Part shown: piece by piece, positions 1 through 8,860 of the stretch
Position numbering within the stretch: the first letter of the stretch is position 1
Layout: the number at the start of each line of letters is the position of its first letter
Origin: Lachnospira eligens
Lineage (GTDB): Bacteria; Bacillota; Clostridia; Lachnospirales; Lachnospiraceae
Direction: 5' to 3'
Assembly: GCF_009680455.1 (NCBI RefSeq)
Contig: NZ_WKRD01000003.1
Span: 186,001-250,000 of the forward strand
Length of the DNA: 64,000 nucleotides
Notes under the pieces: model-generated
Database searches by the model: none
The model's input: only the letters and a program-made list of their open reading frames with translations
Told to the model about the DNA's origin: nothing
Position numbers and translations under genes: made by a program

Positions 1-1
1 A

Positions 2-337
2 GAAATAGATGCGTCTGATTCTGTTTTTTTGATGGATGAGATTGAAAATGGTATAAATGTAGATTATGCAGAACCTTTAATGAAAGTATTGAGTCAGATG
101 TATGAGGATAGTTCCCATCAATTAATAGTGACAACGCATAGTACAGTCTTCCTGGATTATGTAGGATATGAGCAGATAGTATTTTTGTGTAGAGATGATA
201 ATGGAATAACAAGGGCACAGTATATGTTTGAAAATGAGGCATTGAAAGAAAAACTAGAATATATGTACCCAGGTGAGATTATACTTAATATGTCACAAGG
301 AGAGATAGCTGAAATGCTTTTAAAGGGTAGCAAATAG
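2..337 (+). CDS. AAA/OLD-type ATPase, C-terminal part (gene starts before window)
   Basis: The reading frame is open from base 2, so only the last ~111 residues are present. It carries a Walker B-like stretch (FLMDEIENG) followed about 35 residues later by a TTHS switch-histidine motif, the usual C-terminal arrangement of ABC/OLD-type ATPases of the AAA_15/AAA_21 group. The next gene starts 30 bp downstream and encodes a TOPRIM-like protein, so the two probably form an ATPase/nuclease pair of the kind used in phage defence. The N-terminal half with the Walker A motif is outside the window, so the exact family cannot be fixed. Confidence 0.7.
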   Translation, partial: EIDASDSVFLMDEIENGINVDYAEPLMKVLSQMYEDSSHQLIVTTHSTVFLDYVGYEQIVFLCRDDNGITRAQYMFENEALKEKLEYMYPGEIILNMSQGEIAEMLLKGSK

Positions 338-367
338 GCTTGTATATACAAAGAAAGCGGGATAAGA

Positions 368-1108
368 ATGAATATAGCCGTTACGGGAGAAGGAGTTACG
401 GATTACGGACAGCAGGTATTTGGAGAAGATAAATGGGAAGAAGGACCTGTTCAGGTATATCTAAAAAGAATAGCAGATAATTATAAAATAAATGTTAACA
501 TTAATCCTATTGATAGAAGAGATGTTGAACGAGTAAGACTTCAAGGAAGAAGCATAAGAGGATTAAGCGGTAAATCTGTACCAGCAAGAAAATTTAAAGT
601 ACTCTGTAAAGAAAAAGGATATAGCTATGGAGTATATTATTGTGATGCTGACAGAGAAAGCGGAATGAAAAATAGCGATGAAAAAGCCATAATAAATAGA
701 TACGAAGAGGTCTATTCAGAAGTAAAAGAAGGACTTGACAGCGTTAATAAACATTATATTCCGATGATATCATGCCGTATAATTGAAAATTGGATACTTG
801 CAGATAAAGCTGCTATTACAGAACTATATGGAAAAACGAATGTTGATTATAATGTGAACAAAGTTGAGAACTTATGGGGAGATAAAAGAAATCCGCAAAG
901 TAATTATCCCAAGTGTATTATAGAAAGATTACATAATGCATCTGTTAAAAAATCAATAAAAGGGAAAAGCAACAGAGAAATATATGTTAATATAGCTCAG
1001 ATACAGAATCTTCAGGAAGTGGAACATAATTGTAAAATAAGTTTTAAAAAATTAAAAGAAGATTATGAAACATTATTAGAATATGATAACCATAAAATAA
1101 TTAAATAA
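368..1108 (+). CDS. DUF4276-like TOPRIM-fold protein, partner of upstream ATPase
   Basis: 246 residues. The start begins a beta strand ending in G-E-G (Glu8), and a second strand ends in Cys-Asp-Ala-Asp (Asp93, Asp95). A conserved-looking RIIENW segment (Glu140) follows. An early Glu and a later DxD is the metal-binding signature of TOPRIM nucleases, and the layout resembles the DUF4276 family. Spacing of 30 bp to the ATPase gene suggests one operon. OLD, Gabija and PARIS systems pair an SMC/ABC-like ATPase with a TOPRIM effector; this pair has the same architecture, but I cannot assign it to a named system. The TOPRIM reading is inference from spacing of acidic residues. Confidence 0.5.
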   Translation: MNIAVTGEGVTDYGQQVFGEDKWEEGPVQVYLKRIADNYKINVNINPIDRRDVERVRLQGRSIRGLSGKSVPARKFKVLCKEKGYSYGVYYCDADRESGMKNSDEKAIINRYEEVYSEVKEGLDSVNKHYIPMISCRIIENWILADKAAITELYGKTNVDYNVNKVENLWGDKRNPQSNYPKCIIERLHNASVKKSIKGKSNREIYVNIAQIQNLQEVEHNCKISFKKLKEDYETLLEYDNHKIIK

Positions 1109-1120
1109 AATGTTAGATTA

Positions 1121-1154
1121 CCTCGCTGGAACATTAATGATTGTTCTGGTGGGG
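1121..1154 (+). other. RNA hairpin after the ATPase/TOPRIM pair
   Basis: The arms CCTCGCTGGAACA (1121-1133) and TGTTCTGGTGGGG (1142-1154) pair over 13 positions as RNA when G-U pairs are allowed, with an 8-base loop. There is no U-run after it, so it is not a standard intrinsic terminator. It lies 12 bp after the stop codon. Confidence 0.4.
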
Positions 1155-1540
1155 TGATTAATTATCTTGAAGGAAGAATATTAAAATCTAAAAACCTTAT
1201 TTCACACATCTCATCAATCATGGCGTACATATGATTCTCGGTGTGGAAAAATATTATTGAAAAGTATTAATATGTAAAACATTGGCGAATATAGTCAAAA
1301 GTGATAGAATATTGAACGGTGTATTTTGCCCTAGGCTAATATATAGTTATGGGTACAAAACATCTGGCATGGAAAGTGCCATAAGAATAATTGATAAAAA
1401 AGCTTACCAGGATAAATCGTTGCTTTGTCACGTTTATTCTTATAGTGGTCATATGTAGATAGTTAATCTGCCAGCATTGCTGACAAAATGGCGAAGCTTA
1501 CCAATTTTTTGGATTAATGAATCCGGAAAGGAAAGTTATT
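1155..1540 (+). other. Non-coding leader region of the loaP gene
   Basis: No coding frame is apparent in this ~390 bp. It holds a short hairpin (TGGCA-N7-TGCCA near 1366-1382) and two copies of GCTTACCA (near 1402 and 1496). LoaP genes usually head polysaccharide operons with structured leaders, so this is probably the old operon leader. A purine-rich ribosome site (GGAAAGGAAAG) precedes the loaP start. Confidence 0.35.
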
Positions 1541-2118
1541 ATGTGGTATGCAGTTAAGGTAGAGACTGGAAAAGAGAGTGCCATAAAAACTACTGTTCTA
1601 AATTAGTCGATAAGACAACATATAACGATATATTTGTACTCAGATTCAATAAGGTTAAGAAATTCTATGGAAAGTGGCATCAGGAGAGCAAGGTAGTGTT
1701 TCCAGGATACATATTCATAGACACTGATACACCGGAACAGGTATATGAGGCTCTGAAAAATGTGCCGGCATTCACAAGCCTGCTCGGAAGAGACAAGGAC
1801 AGCTTCGTACCAATTGAAAGAAGCAAGGAAGAGCTATTCAGGGAAATGGTCAATGACAATTACGAAATAGCTATGTCCTGCGGACTGATTGAGGGCGACA
1901 AGGTAACTATCACAGATGGACCATTGGCAGGTAAAGAAGCCATGATCTGCAAGATAAACAGGCACAAAAGAACAGCAACCCTGAATGTGGAGATGTTTGG
2001 GGATAAGGCTGGGGTGACTGTGGGACTGGAGGTTGTGGAGAATTGGACTATTACGATAATAGAAAATTTTCAGAAGAAGATAAGATACAATATAATTTTC
2101 AACAGAAATTTATTATGA
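1541..2118 (+). pseudogene. loaP: LoaP/NusG-like transcription antiterminator, frameshifted
   Basis: The start MWYAVKVETGKES is the typical opening of LoaP/NusG N-terminal domains. The frame is lost at a run of five A residues (1585-1589) and soon meets a TAG; adding one A restores a continuous frame through FYGKWHQES, the characteristic VFPGYIFIDT segment, and a C-terminal KOW domain (LIEGDKVTITDGPLAGKEA). The family regulates long exopolysaccharide and antibiotic operons by antitermination. Downstream genes here are sugar-nucleotide genes, which fits. The C-terminus runs on for about 20 unrelated residues. The frameshift could be a true mutation, transcriptional slippage, or a sequencing error in the A-run. 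Confidence 0.8.
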
Positions 2119-2145
2119 ATCATATAAATTCTGTGCAATCTGTGT

Positions 2146-2406
2146 GTGTTCCTTATGAACAATTATAGTGGTGATGAGACTGTTAACGCTGGTACAGGTA
2201 AAGAGCTTACTATTAAAGAACTTACAGAACTTGTTGCTAAGGTTATTGGATATGATGGTAAGATTCTCTGGGATACAACAAAGCCTAATGGTACACCAAG
2301 AAAGCTTCTTGACGTATCTAAGGCAGAGAAGCTTGGCTGGAAATATAAGACAGAATTAGAAGAAGGAATAAGATTATCATATGAGGATTTTCTCAATAAT
2401 CTAATG
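2146..2406 (+). pseudogene. GDP-L-fucose synthase, C-terminal remnant
   Basis: About 85 residues match the C-terminal third of GDP-fucose synthase (Fcl/WcaG, short-chain dehydrogenase family): NAGTGKELTIKELTELVAKV, then TTKPNGTPRKLLDVSKAEKLGW and EEGIRLSYEDFL in order. The catalytic N-terminal two thirds with the NADP site and the Tyr-Lys pair are missing, with no start or ribosome site. The frame stays open to 2496, overlapping the next gene. In the family the enzyme makes GDP-L-fucose from GDP-4-keto-6-deoxymannose; beside ManC/ManA and LoaP it marks a decayed capsule or exopolysaccharide locus. Confidence 0.8.
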
Positions 2407-2425
2407 GAGCAGAGAGATAATTATT

Positions 2426-4678
2426 ATGAAATGTGTAATACTGGCAGGCGGTTTTGGAAATACTTTATGGTCGCTTTCAAGAAAAAACTATCCTAAGCAG
2501 TTCCTTAATATATGTGAAGGACGCTCACTTTTACAGGATACAATTGTAAGAAATATGCCGTTTGTAGATGAGTTTATCATAGTTACTAATGAGAATTATG
2601 CAGATATTATGGAAACTCAGCTTAAGGCATTTCAGGATGTCAGATACAGGATAATATATGAAAGCAGAAGCTGCGGTACATTTGCCGCAGTTTCTTTAGC
2701 AAGTGTATTTATGAATCCGTCTGATCTTATGATGGTTACAGTATCGGATCTTGTTATAGAATCAGGAAGTTATAAAGATTCTGTTATCAAAGCTAAAGAA
2801 GTTGCCAAGACAGGAACTATAGCTAATATTGTATCTTCAAGGAATGGAGAACACGCGGGAATATATGTATGTATGGTTGGTGTGTTCAATAAAGCTTTGC
2901 GTGGAATATACCCTGATATTGCACAGACACGGAAAGTAATAAGGAGAAAGTTAAAGACAGTAAGCCATATTATAAATGTACCTGAGAATATCATGGAAAG
3001 ATTTCCTAAGCTGCGTATGCAGGCGGATTTATTTACCAGGATTGATGACATAATTGAAATAAATGCTGATTTTGAATACAGGGACATTGACAGTATTGCA
3101 GATATTAATGATGAAGATAATCAGAATGATTATGGACATAAGAATATCATTAACAATGAATGTGAAGATGTTGTCATGATTAATACTGCTGATAAACATC
3201 TTATTGTTGCCAATCACATTAACAATATTTCTATTGTTAACACTGAGGATGCTACATATATATCAGACAGAGAACACATTTGTTCAATTAAAGATATTGT
3301 CATAGCCAATACAGAAGAGTATAAGCCTTATTTTGAACATTCTAAGGTATCTTTTCGAGAATGGGGAATGCATCAGGTGCTGGCAATGACCAAGAATTAT
3401 AAGGTTAAGAAGGTTACTATATATCCTGGCATGAGTATGAAAATGCATTGTCACGAACACCGCTCTGAGAGCTGGACTGTGGTTGATGGAATAGCATCTA
3501 TTCAGATAGGAGATGTTATTAAAGAATATTGTAAGGGTGCAACAGTAAGTGTTCCTGTCGGAGTTCCACACAAGGTTTCTAATCATGGAAGTGAAGATGT
3601 TGTTATTATAGAGACTGGCATTGGTGAGATTATGTCGGAAACCGATTTCCTGAGAATTGAAACTGTTTCGGAATCTGACAATATTCCGGATATTATAAGA
3701 CTTGAGCCGGCATTTAAGGATAACCTGTGGGGTGGAACCAAGTTAAGAACTGTATTTGGCAAAAAATGTGATTATGATATTATAGCTGAAAGCTGGGAAT
3801 TATCAGCACACCCAGATGGACAGTCAGTTATTGCAGATGGTCCATATAAAGACATGTATTTTGGCGAATTTATTGAAAAAGCAGGTGCAGCTACTGTTGG
3901 CTGGAAAAGTGGTTCTCTTGATCGTTTTCCGGTTCTTATAAAATTCATAGATGCAATGAAACCACTGTCAATTCAGATTCATCCTGATGATGAGTATGCA
4001 TTGGAGAATGAGAACGAATTCGGCAAGAATGAGATGTGGTATGTAGTTGACTGTGAACCGGGAGCGTATCTTTATTGCGGATTATCAAGAGATGCCAGCA
4101 AAGAAGAGATAAGAAAACGCATTGAAAATAACACCATAACAGAAATTCTTAATAAGATTGAAGTTAGCAAAGGCGATTGTGTCATGGTAAAAGCCGGTAC
4201 GATTCATGCTATCGGAGCTGGAATCCTTATATGTGAAATCCAGCAGAATTCAAATTGTACTTACAGAATGTATGATTATGACTGTAGTGACAAGTTCGGA
4301 AATAAACGAGAGCTGCATGTCGATAAGGCTCTTGATGTTGTTGATACTAAAAGATATGTGCCATATGAAAGCAGCAGTAATGCATATGATGAAGCTTTGA
4401 ATGAAGCCGCAGCAACTATTGAAGCGGACTCATCAGAAGGTCAGTTATTAGTAAGCTGCAAATATTTTGAATGTTATAAATATGATATATCCGATTCAGT
4501 ATCAATTAATGTCGATACAGCTTCTTTCCGCTCTGTGATATTCACAGAAGGATGTGGAACTATCCGCGTAGGAGAAGATGTTAAGGCATATAAAGCGGGT
4601 GATAGTTTCTATATAACTGCAGGTAATAAAACTGTGGAAATAGAGGGAAACGGGGGTGCTATTGTTACGAAGGTCTGA
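2426..4678 (+). CDS. ManC-cupin-ManA fusion (mannose-1-P guanylyltransferase-like / mannose-6-P isomerase)
   Basis: 750 residues in three parts. Residues 1-~300 resemble the ManC nucleotidyltransferase, ~300-410 are the ManC-type cupin (MHCHEHRSE), and ~430-750 are a class I mannose-6-phosphate isomerase with zinc-site motifs QIHPDD and AGTIHAIGAG. ManA converts fructose-6-P to mannose-6-P and ManC makes GDP-mannose, the precursor of GDP-fucose. The guanylyltransferase signature is eroded: family GGxGTRLWPLSR reads GGFGNTLWSLSR, losing the conserved Arg, and the usual PADH-like motif reads VSDLV. So the isomerase looks intact but the transferase may be dead. The start ATGAAATGTGT fits the family N-terminus. 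The 3' quarter and terminator are duplicated at 29.5 kb. Confidence 0.8.
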   Translation: MKCVILAGGFGNTLWSLSRKNYPKQFLNICEGRSLLQDTIVRNMPFVDEFIIVTNENYADIMETQLKAFQDVRYRIIYESRSCGTFAAVSLASVFMNPSDLMMVTVSDLVIESGSYKDSVIKAKEVAKTGTIANIVSSRNGEHAGIYVCMVGVFNKALRGIYPDIAQTRKVIRRKLKTVSHIINVPENIMERFPKLRMQADLFTRIDDIIEINADFEYRDIDSIADINDEDNQNDYGHKNIINNECEDVVMINTADKHLIVANHINNISIVNTEDATYISDREHICSIKDIVIANTEEYKPYFEHSKVSFREWGMHQVLAMTKNYKVKKVTIYPGMSMKMHCHEHRSESWTVVDGIASIQIGDVIKEYCKGATVSVPVGVPHKVSNHGSEDVVIIETGIGEIMSETDFLRIETVSESDNIPDIIRLEPAFKDNLWGGTKLRTVFGKKCDYDIIAESWELSAHPDGQSVIADGPYKDMYFGEFIEKAGAATVGWKSGSLDRFPVLIKFIDAMKPLSIQIHPDDEYALENENEFGKNEMWYVVDCEPGAYLYCGLSRDASKEEIRKRIENNTITEILNKIEVSKGDCVMVKAGTIHAIGAGILICEIQQNSNCTYRMYDYDCSDKFGNKRELHVDKALDVVDTKRYVPYESSSNAYDEALNEAAATIEADSSEGQLLVSCKYFECYKYDISDSVSINVDTASFRSVIFTEGCGTIRVGEDVKAYKAGDSFYITAGNKTVEIEGNGGAIVTKV

Positions 4679-4940
4679 TTGAGATGTAGGTATGCATTTG
4701 CAGGGTTTTAGTATTATAGAGGACACAAAATAATGCATGATTTTTTAATTTGATATATGTGAAGATGACCTCCGTTGGTGAAGCATTTGCTTTACTGACG
4801 GAGGTTTTTTGATATTCTGAAATGTGGTTTGTGATTGGGACCGAGAATTCGGGAGGAGAATAGCAATATTGATTGATAAACTGATTATAATATGTTATCA
4901 TTTAAATAAGTTGGGTTGTGAAAATATTTGTCGGATTAAT
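4150..4940 (+). repeat. Direct repeat D2, copy A (manA 3' end, terminator and flank)
   Basis: This ~790 bp aligns without gaps, with mostly identical bases, to 29461-30251 (constant offset 25,311 bp). It covers the last ~176 codons of the ManA domain, the stop codon, the terminator and ~130 bp of flank. A further shared patch (GAGAGGTTGATGA then GCCTCTCTT) occurs at about 5025-5055 and 30353-30382. Copy A is intact coding sequence; copy B is broken. Confidence 0.9.
4768..4811 (+). terminator. Intrinsic terminator of the manC-manA gene
   Basis: Arms ACCTCCGT (4768-4775) and ACGGAGGT (4798-4805) pair perfectly and are followed by a run of six T. It lies ~90 bp after the stop codon and is duplicated within repeat copy B. 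Confidence 0.8.
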
Positions 4941-5151
4941 ACAATTAGACAGGTTTCAGGAGTAGCATTGCTATGAGGATTATTGGATTAATTCGATATA
5001 TTGTAATATATAGTTGAATTGTTAGAGAGGTTGATGAAGCCTCTCTTAAAGTGTTGCATGAAATTTGTCTGGTTGACTATAAAATAAAAGCAGTGACTTT
5101 ATGTGTAATATATTAGGTTAAATGTATAAAGAAGTCCCAGAGGAATGAGTT

Positions 5152-5380
5152 ATGGAAAAATTAGATTATTTAAGATGGTACATAGGAGATACCAGAATTA
5201 GAAATTCAAAAGGATATTTAATTAATGTTAATCCGTATTCAGAAAATATATATAAATCTACTATAATTTATAAAATAGTAAATGTTTTTTTGTATTCAGA
5301 TTTTTTATGGATCAGATGAGAAGGATGTTTATACGGTGGGTTATGTAGCGCTTACGAATGAATTGAGAATTAGTGGATAG
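5152..5380 (+). pseudogene. Small unknown gene, frameshifted, just upstream of the KAP pair
   Basis: A short frame starts MEKLDYLRWYIGDTRI after an AGAGGAATGAG ribosome site and stops at 5319. A second frame (FYGSDEKDVYTVGYVALTNE) takes over within a T-rich stretch (5284-5310) and ends at 5380, only 17 bp before the next start codon. Together they would make ~75 residues of an unrecognised protein. Its position suggests it was the first gene of the following operon. The join is inferred from frame continuity only. Confidence 0.35.
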
Positions 5381-5397
5381 AAAAGGGGAGAAGTATT

Positions 5398-6063
5398 ATG
5401 ATGGATTCTAATATATCAGATTCAATGGCAAAATCTATTTTTAATAATGAAATTATACAGAATATGACTGATGAAACATTTGATAAGATACTTGATGGGA
5501 TAGGTTTTACTGTACCGGATATTTTAAGAGATATACCAGTATTTAAATATGTGGTTTCATTGTATTCATTATCTAGTGATATAATAAAGTGTATGGAAGT
5601 AAAGAGACAATTACGATTTCTAAGGGAATTATCTAAATGTAGTGTTAATCAAAAAGAATTAAATAAGCGTAGAATTGCATATCAGAATAAGGAGAAGTGG
5701 GTATATAGAGAAATAGAGCAATTATGTCTGTTCATATCAAGAAGTAATGATGTTAATAAGTCACAGATACAGGCTTATCTTTATATTTCTCTTGTAAATA
5801 AAGATATAGAGTATAAGGATTTCGTGGAGTATCTGCAGGTTGTTGATATGATGTTAATTGAAGATGTGAAGGAATTGATAGATATATTTGAACAGGGGAA
5901 GAATCATGAATACGATTATGCAAGGTGTTTTAGATTGCAGGCGTTAGGATTATTAACGGGAGGTATAACTCTTTATCCGGGTGAATCGCAAGTGGATAAG
6001 TTTTATTTAACAAAAGTTGGGCGTAGGTTATGTGATGTTGTGATGAATAATAGGAATGACTGA
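5398..6063 (+). CDS. Unknown protein with C-terminal winged-helix-like end, partner of KAP NTPase
   Basis: 221 residues, mostly helical and charged, with a hydrophobic stretch around residues 45-60 (VFKYVVSLYSLS) that is too short for a sure membrane segment. The end, LQALGLL...FYLTKVGRRLCD, has the look of a winged-helix wing (Leu-Gly-Leu then Leu-Thr-x-x-Gly-x-x-Leu). A clear AAAAGGGGAGAAG ribosome site precedes the ATG. It ends 28 bp before the KAP gene, so the two are almost certainly co-transcribed. I do not recognise a family; a DNA-binding or sensor role for the KAP protein is possible but unproven. Confidence 0.6.
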   Translation: MMDSNISDSMAKSIFNNEIIQNMTDETFDKILDGIGFTVPDILRDIPVFKYVVSLYSLSSDIIKCMEVKRQLRFLRELSKCSVNQKELNKRRIAYQNKEKWVYREIEQLCLFISRSNDVNKSQIQAYLYISLVNKDIEYKDFVEYLQVVDMMLIEDVKELIDIFEQGKNHEYDYARCFRLQALGLLTGGITLYPGESQVDKFYLTKVGRRLCDVVMNNRND

Positions 6064-6091
6064 GAATAATATATTAGGAGACAGATTTTAA

Positions 6092-8008
6092 ATGGATATT
6101 ATAGAAGAGTTAAAATATTATTGTAATGAACCACAACCGGTAGGAGCAATAATGCTTACCGGTGAGTGGGGCTGTGGGAAAACATATTTATTGAAAAATG
6201 AATTAACTGAAATTATGAAGGATACACATATATTTATACATTTGAGTCTATTTGGGATAGAATCAATAGAGGATATTCATAAAGAGGTAAAGAAAAAATG
6301 GATGTATGCTATGGCTGATTCAAAGCATAGTTTAAAAATATCAGATAATATGAAAAATGTTGGTAAAGGACTTAAGAATGCTACAGAAAGTATTACAGAT
6401 TATTTACCTGAAACAATTGGTAAAATCACTAAGGGAGTACTTTCTATAAATATTATAGATTTTGTAAGTATTAAATCCCAAATTGGCGATAAAAAGGTAA
6501 TATTAATATTTGATGATTTAGAGCGTGCTAATCTTTCAGTAATAGATTTATTAGGATGTATTAATGAGTATTGTGAGAATATGCATATTAATACAATTGT
6601 TGTAGCGAATGAGGAGAAGATAAAGCAATCTGCCAATACAAAGGAGATTACATATGATGAAATAAAAGAAAAAATAATTCAGAGGACAATACGCTATATA
6701 CCGAATTACTCTAATATAGTCGCAAGTGTTATAGATGGTATAATAATACCTGATGGAAAGGATGAAGAAGGTTTTAAAAAATATAAGGCTTTCCTTAAAG
6801 AAAATGAAAATAGTATAAATGCAATTTTCTCAGGGTATTCATCAGAGAAAGTATCAAATGAACATATGACTTCACAAAGGAGTCAGATGTGTTCAGGACA
6901 AGAACAGGATAGTGAAAATAATAAAGAGCAGGAAGTACTAAAGTACAGATCACATAATATACGAAGCCTTAAGTTTGCTATTGAAGATTTTAGAAGAATA
7001 TATTCAATACTTAATGAAAAGAAAGTTGATAATAAAGAGAAGTGGTTGTTCTCATATTTATCATATGTATTATGCTATAGAGCAGGAATGGCGACAGATG
7101 GACAAAGATATGGAACATTGTTTTCTGATGAGAAAATATCAATTGTATATAAGGGATTTTATAATGAAAAATACATTACAGGTGGAATAATATCTTGGAT
7201 AAGGGCAGGTAAGTGGGAAGAAGATGTGATCAATGCTCAGATTGATTATTCTGTAATGAGAGATAAAGCCAAATCACCTACAGATAAAGTGCGTGTAAAT
7301 AGTTTACTTGATATAGAAGAATCTGATATACAGGAAGGATTCCCGATACTTATAAATGAAGCTTATGAGGGAGTATTGGAATTAAGGGATTATTTAGGAT
7401 TAATATTAAACAGTGTTTTAGCTAGAGAATATAATATAAAACTTCCAGATATCAATTGGGGGAAAATATGCAAAGGAATTAATATACAAATAGATAAAGT
7501 GATTCAATCAGGAGAAGATAAACCACATCTTAAAGCTATCGTGTCTGATTATGATAATAATTCATTTTCAGCAGAGGAAATGAATGCATATAAAATAATT
7601 GATGAATTTGTAAAATCTGACAAAATAATATTTGAAAAAAATAAAAATATTTATATTAGGCAGATGGAAATAAATCCACTAAAGGCATTGATTCAATCAC
7701 AGAATATGCAATTATATTCATTTGATAATAAGATGGCAAATGTAACAGCAGAAGGATTTAAAAAGATATCCAATTTAGAACGAAATGACTTTATTGAATA
7801 TTTTAAGTCTATGTGGATGGTTAATATGCAGACATCAGACTATAAGAAAGAATTATCAACATATGGATTTAAGACCTTGCAAGAATTAATGAAACAATTT
7901 CTCAAGGAGTGTCAGGAGAAATCCTTATATATAGTCGAAATTCATACAAGTTCGTTTATAAAAGTAATTGAAGAATTAATTGATAATAAAGAGCAAGAGA
8001 TTGAATAA
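6092..8008 (+). CDS. KAP-family P-loop NTPase
   Basis: 638 residues. Walker A is GEWGCGKT (residues 24-31) within LTGEWGCGKTYLLKNEL, and Walker B is LIFDDLER (Asp141, Asp142, Glu144), followed by INTIVVANEEK, the sensor-like strand of KAP/STAND-type NTPases. The C-terminal two thirds are alpha-helical with no recognised domain or membrane segment. KAP NTPases are common in defence islands and are often membrane linked; this one appears soluble. It is preceded by GGAGACAG and sits between its small partner (28 bp upstream) and the AbiG-like unit (42 bp downstream), so all five genes from 5398 to 11105 could be one transcript. Confidence 0.8.
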   Translation: MDIIEELKYYCNEPQPVGAIMLTGEWGCGKTYLLKNELTEIMKDTHIFIHLSLFGIESIEDIHKEVKKKWMYAMADSKHSLKISDNMKNVGKGLKNATESITDYLPETIGKITKGVLSINIIDFVSIKSQIGDKKVILIFDDLERANLSVIDLLGCINEYCENMHINTIVVANEEKIKQSANTKEITYDEIKEKIIQRTIRYIPNYSNIVASVIDGIIIPDGKDEEGFKKYKAFLKENENSINAIFSGYSSEKVSNEHMTSQRSQMCSGQEQDSENNKEQEVLKYRSHNIRSLKFAIEDFRRIYSILNEKKVDNKEKWLFSYLSYVLCYRAGMATDGQRYGTLFSDEKISIVYKGFYNEKYITGGIISWIRAGKWEEDVINAQIDYSVMRDKAKSPTDKVRVNSLLDIEESDIQEGFPILINEAYEGVLELRDYLGLILNSVLAREYNIKLPDINWGKICKGINIQIDKVIQSGEDKPHLKAIVSDYDNNSFSAEEMNAYKIIDEFVKSDKIIFEKNKNIYIRQMEINPLKALIQSQNMQLYSFDNKMANVTAEGFKKISNLERNDFIEYFKSMWMVNMQTSDYKKELSTYGFKTLQELMKQFLKECQEKSLYIVEIHTSSFIKVIEELIDNKEQEIE

Positions 8009-8050
8009 TAAGACATACAAATAATGAGATTAATTTAGAAAGGCGCATTT

Positions 8051-8860
8051 ATGGAGATTGATTTTAAAGAAACGCCAGAGTTAGAACAGAATTTACATTG
8101 GCATAATAGTTCTAATGTGTTATGTAATTATATGAGAGAACCAGAATATCTTATTAAAATATTGAAAAACCAGGCTATTATTCCAAGATATGTTACTGAG
8201 CCATTAGATTACCTTAAGGTTGACGGACTTAAAAGAATAGCGTTTCCTATGACTTGTTTCTGTGATATACCTTTTTCCAAAGTAGGAAATCATATGACTA
8301 GTTATGGTGGATATGGAATAGCATTGGACAAGAATAAGGTTATAAGAAATAATAGAATTCAACCAATTCACTATATGAATCCAGCTTCTCCACTTGTCGC
8401 AGATTTTAAAGAGGCTTTTAATGCTAATTACAATGTAGGTAAGAAAGCACATAAAGAAGATGAGGTTTTGTTGAATTATCTGCTTAGCACATTGTTATAT
8501 ATGAAACCTATATCGAATTTGGTTGAAAAAAACGGAAAATATAAAATGTATATATTTCAGGATGAATGTGAGTGGAGATATATCCCTGATTGCAAATCTA
8601 TTTCAAGTATTCCTTTGATAATAAATGATAATAAGATCACAGAAAAGAGAAAGAATACATATTCAGATGTGCTGGAAAAGCATCCTGAAACATGGGTGAA
8701 GTTTGACTGGAATGATTTGATATATATTGTTGTTCCAGATGAAGTGGCATTGCAGACAATAATAGATGCAATTATGGAATTACCGCTTGATAATGCCAAG
8801 AAGTATTTATTAATATCTAAAATACAGATAAGTAACAGGTTTACGGAGGATTTGGTATGA
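8051..8860 (+). CDS. AbiGi-like abortive infection protein (putative antitoxin component)
   Basis: 269 residues. The N-terminal part contains LKNQAIIPRYVTEP, then AFPMTCFCDIPFSKVGNHMT and YGGYGIALDKN, and later DECEWRYIPD. This order (PM-x-C-FCDIP, His, YGxYGI, EWRY) is what I recall for the AbiGi/DUF2971-like family of phage abortive-infection proteins. In Lactococcus AbiG is a two-gene system, AbiGi then AbiGii, with AbiGi regarded as the antitoxin. Here the next start codon overlaps the stop (ATGA), which matches that gene order. Ribosome site AGAAAGGCG. Family assignment is from memory of motifs, not a search. Confidence 0.6.
   Translation: MEIDFKETPELEQNLHWHNSSNVLCNYMREPEYLIKILKNQAIIPRYVTEPLDYLKVDGLKRIAFPMTCFCDIPFSKVGNHMTSYGGYGIALDKNKVIRNNRIQPIHYMNPASPLVADFKEAFNANYNVGKKAHKEDEVLLNYLLSTLLYMKPISNLVEKNGKYKMYIFQDECEWRYIPDCKSISSIPLIINDNKITEKRKNTYSDVLEKHPETWVKFDWNDLIYIVVPDEVALQTIIDAIMELPLDNAKKYLLISKIQISNRFTEDLV

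Noticed and set aside
5027..5049. Terminator at AGAGAGG...CCTCTCT
   Set aside because: The stem is good but no T-run follows; it is better explained as part of repeat D2's outlying shared patch.
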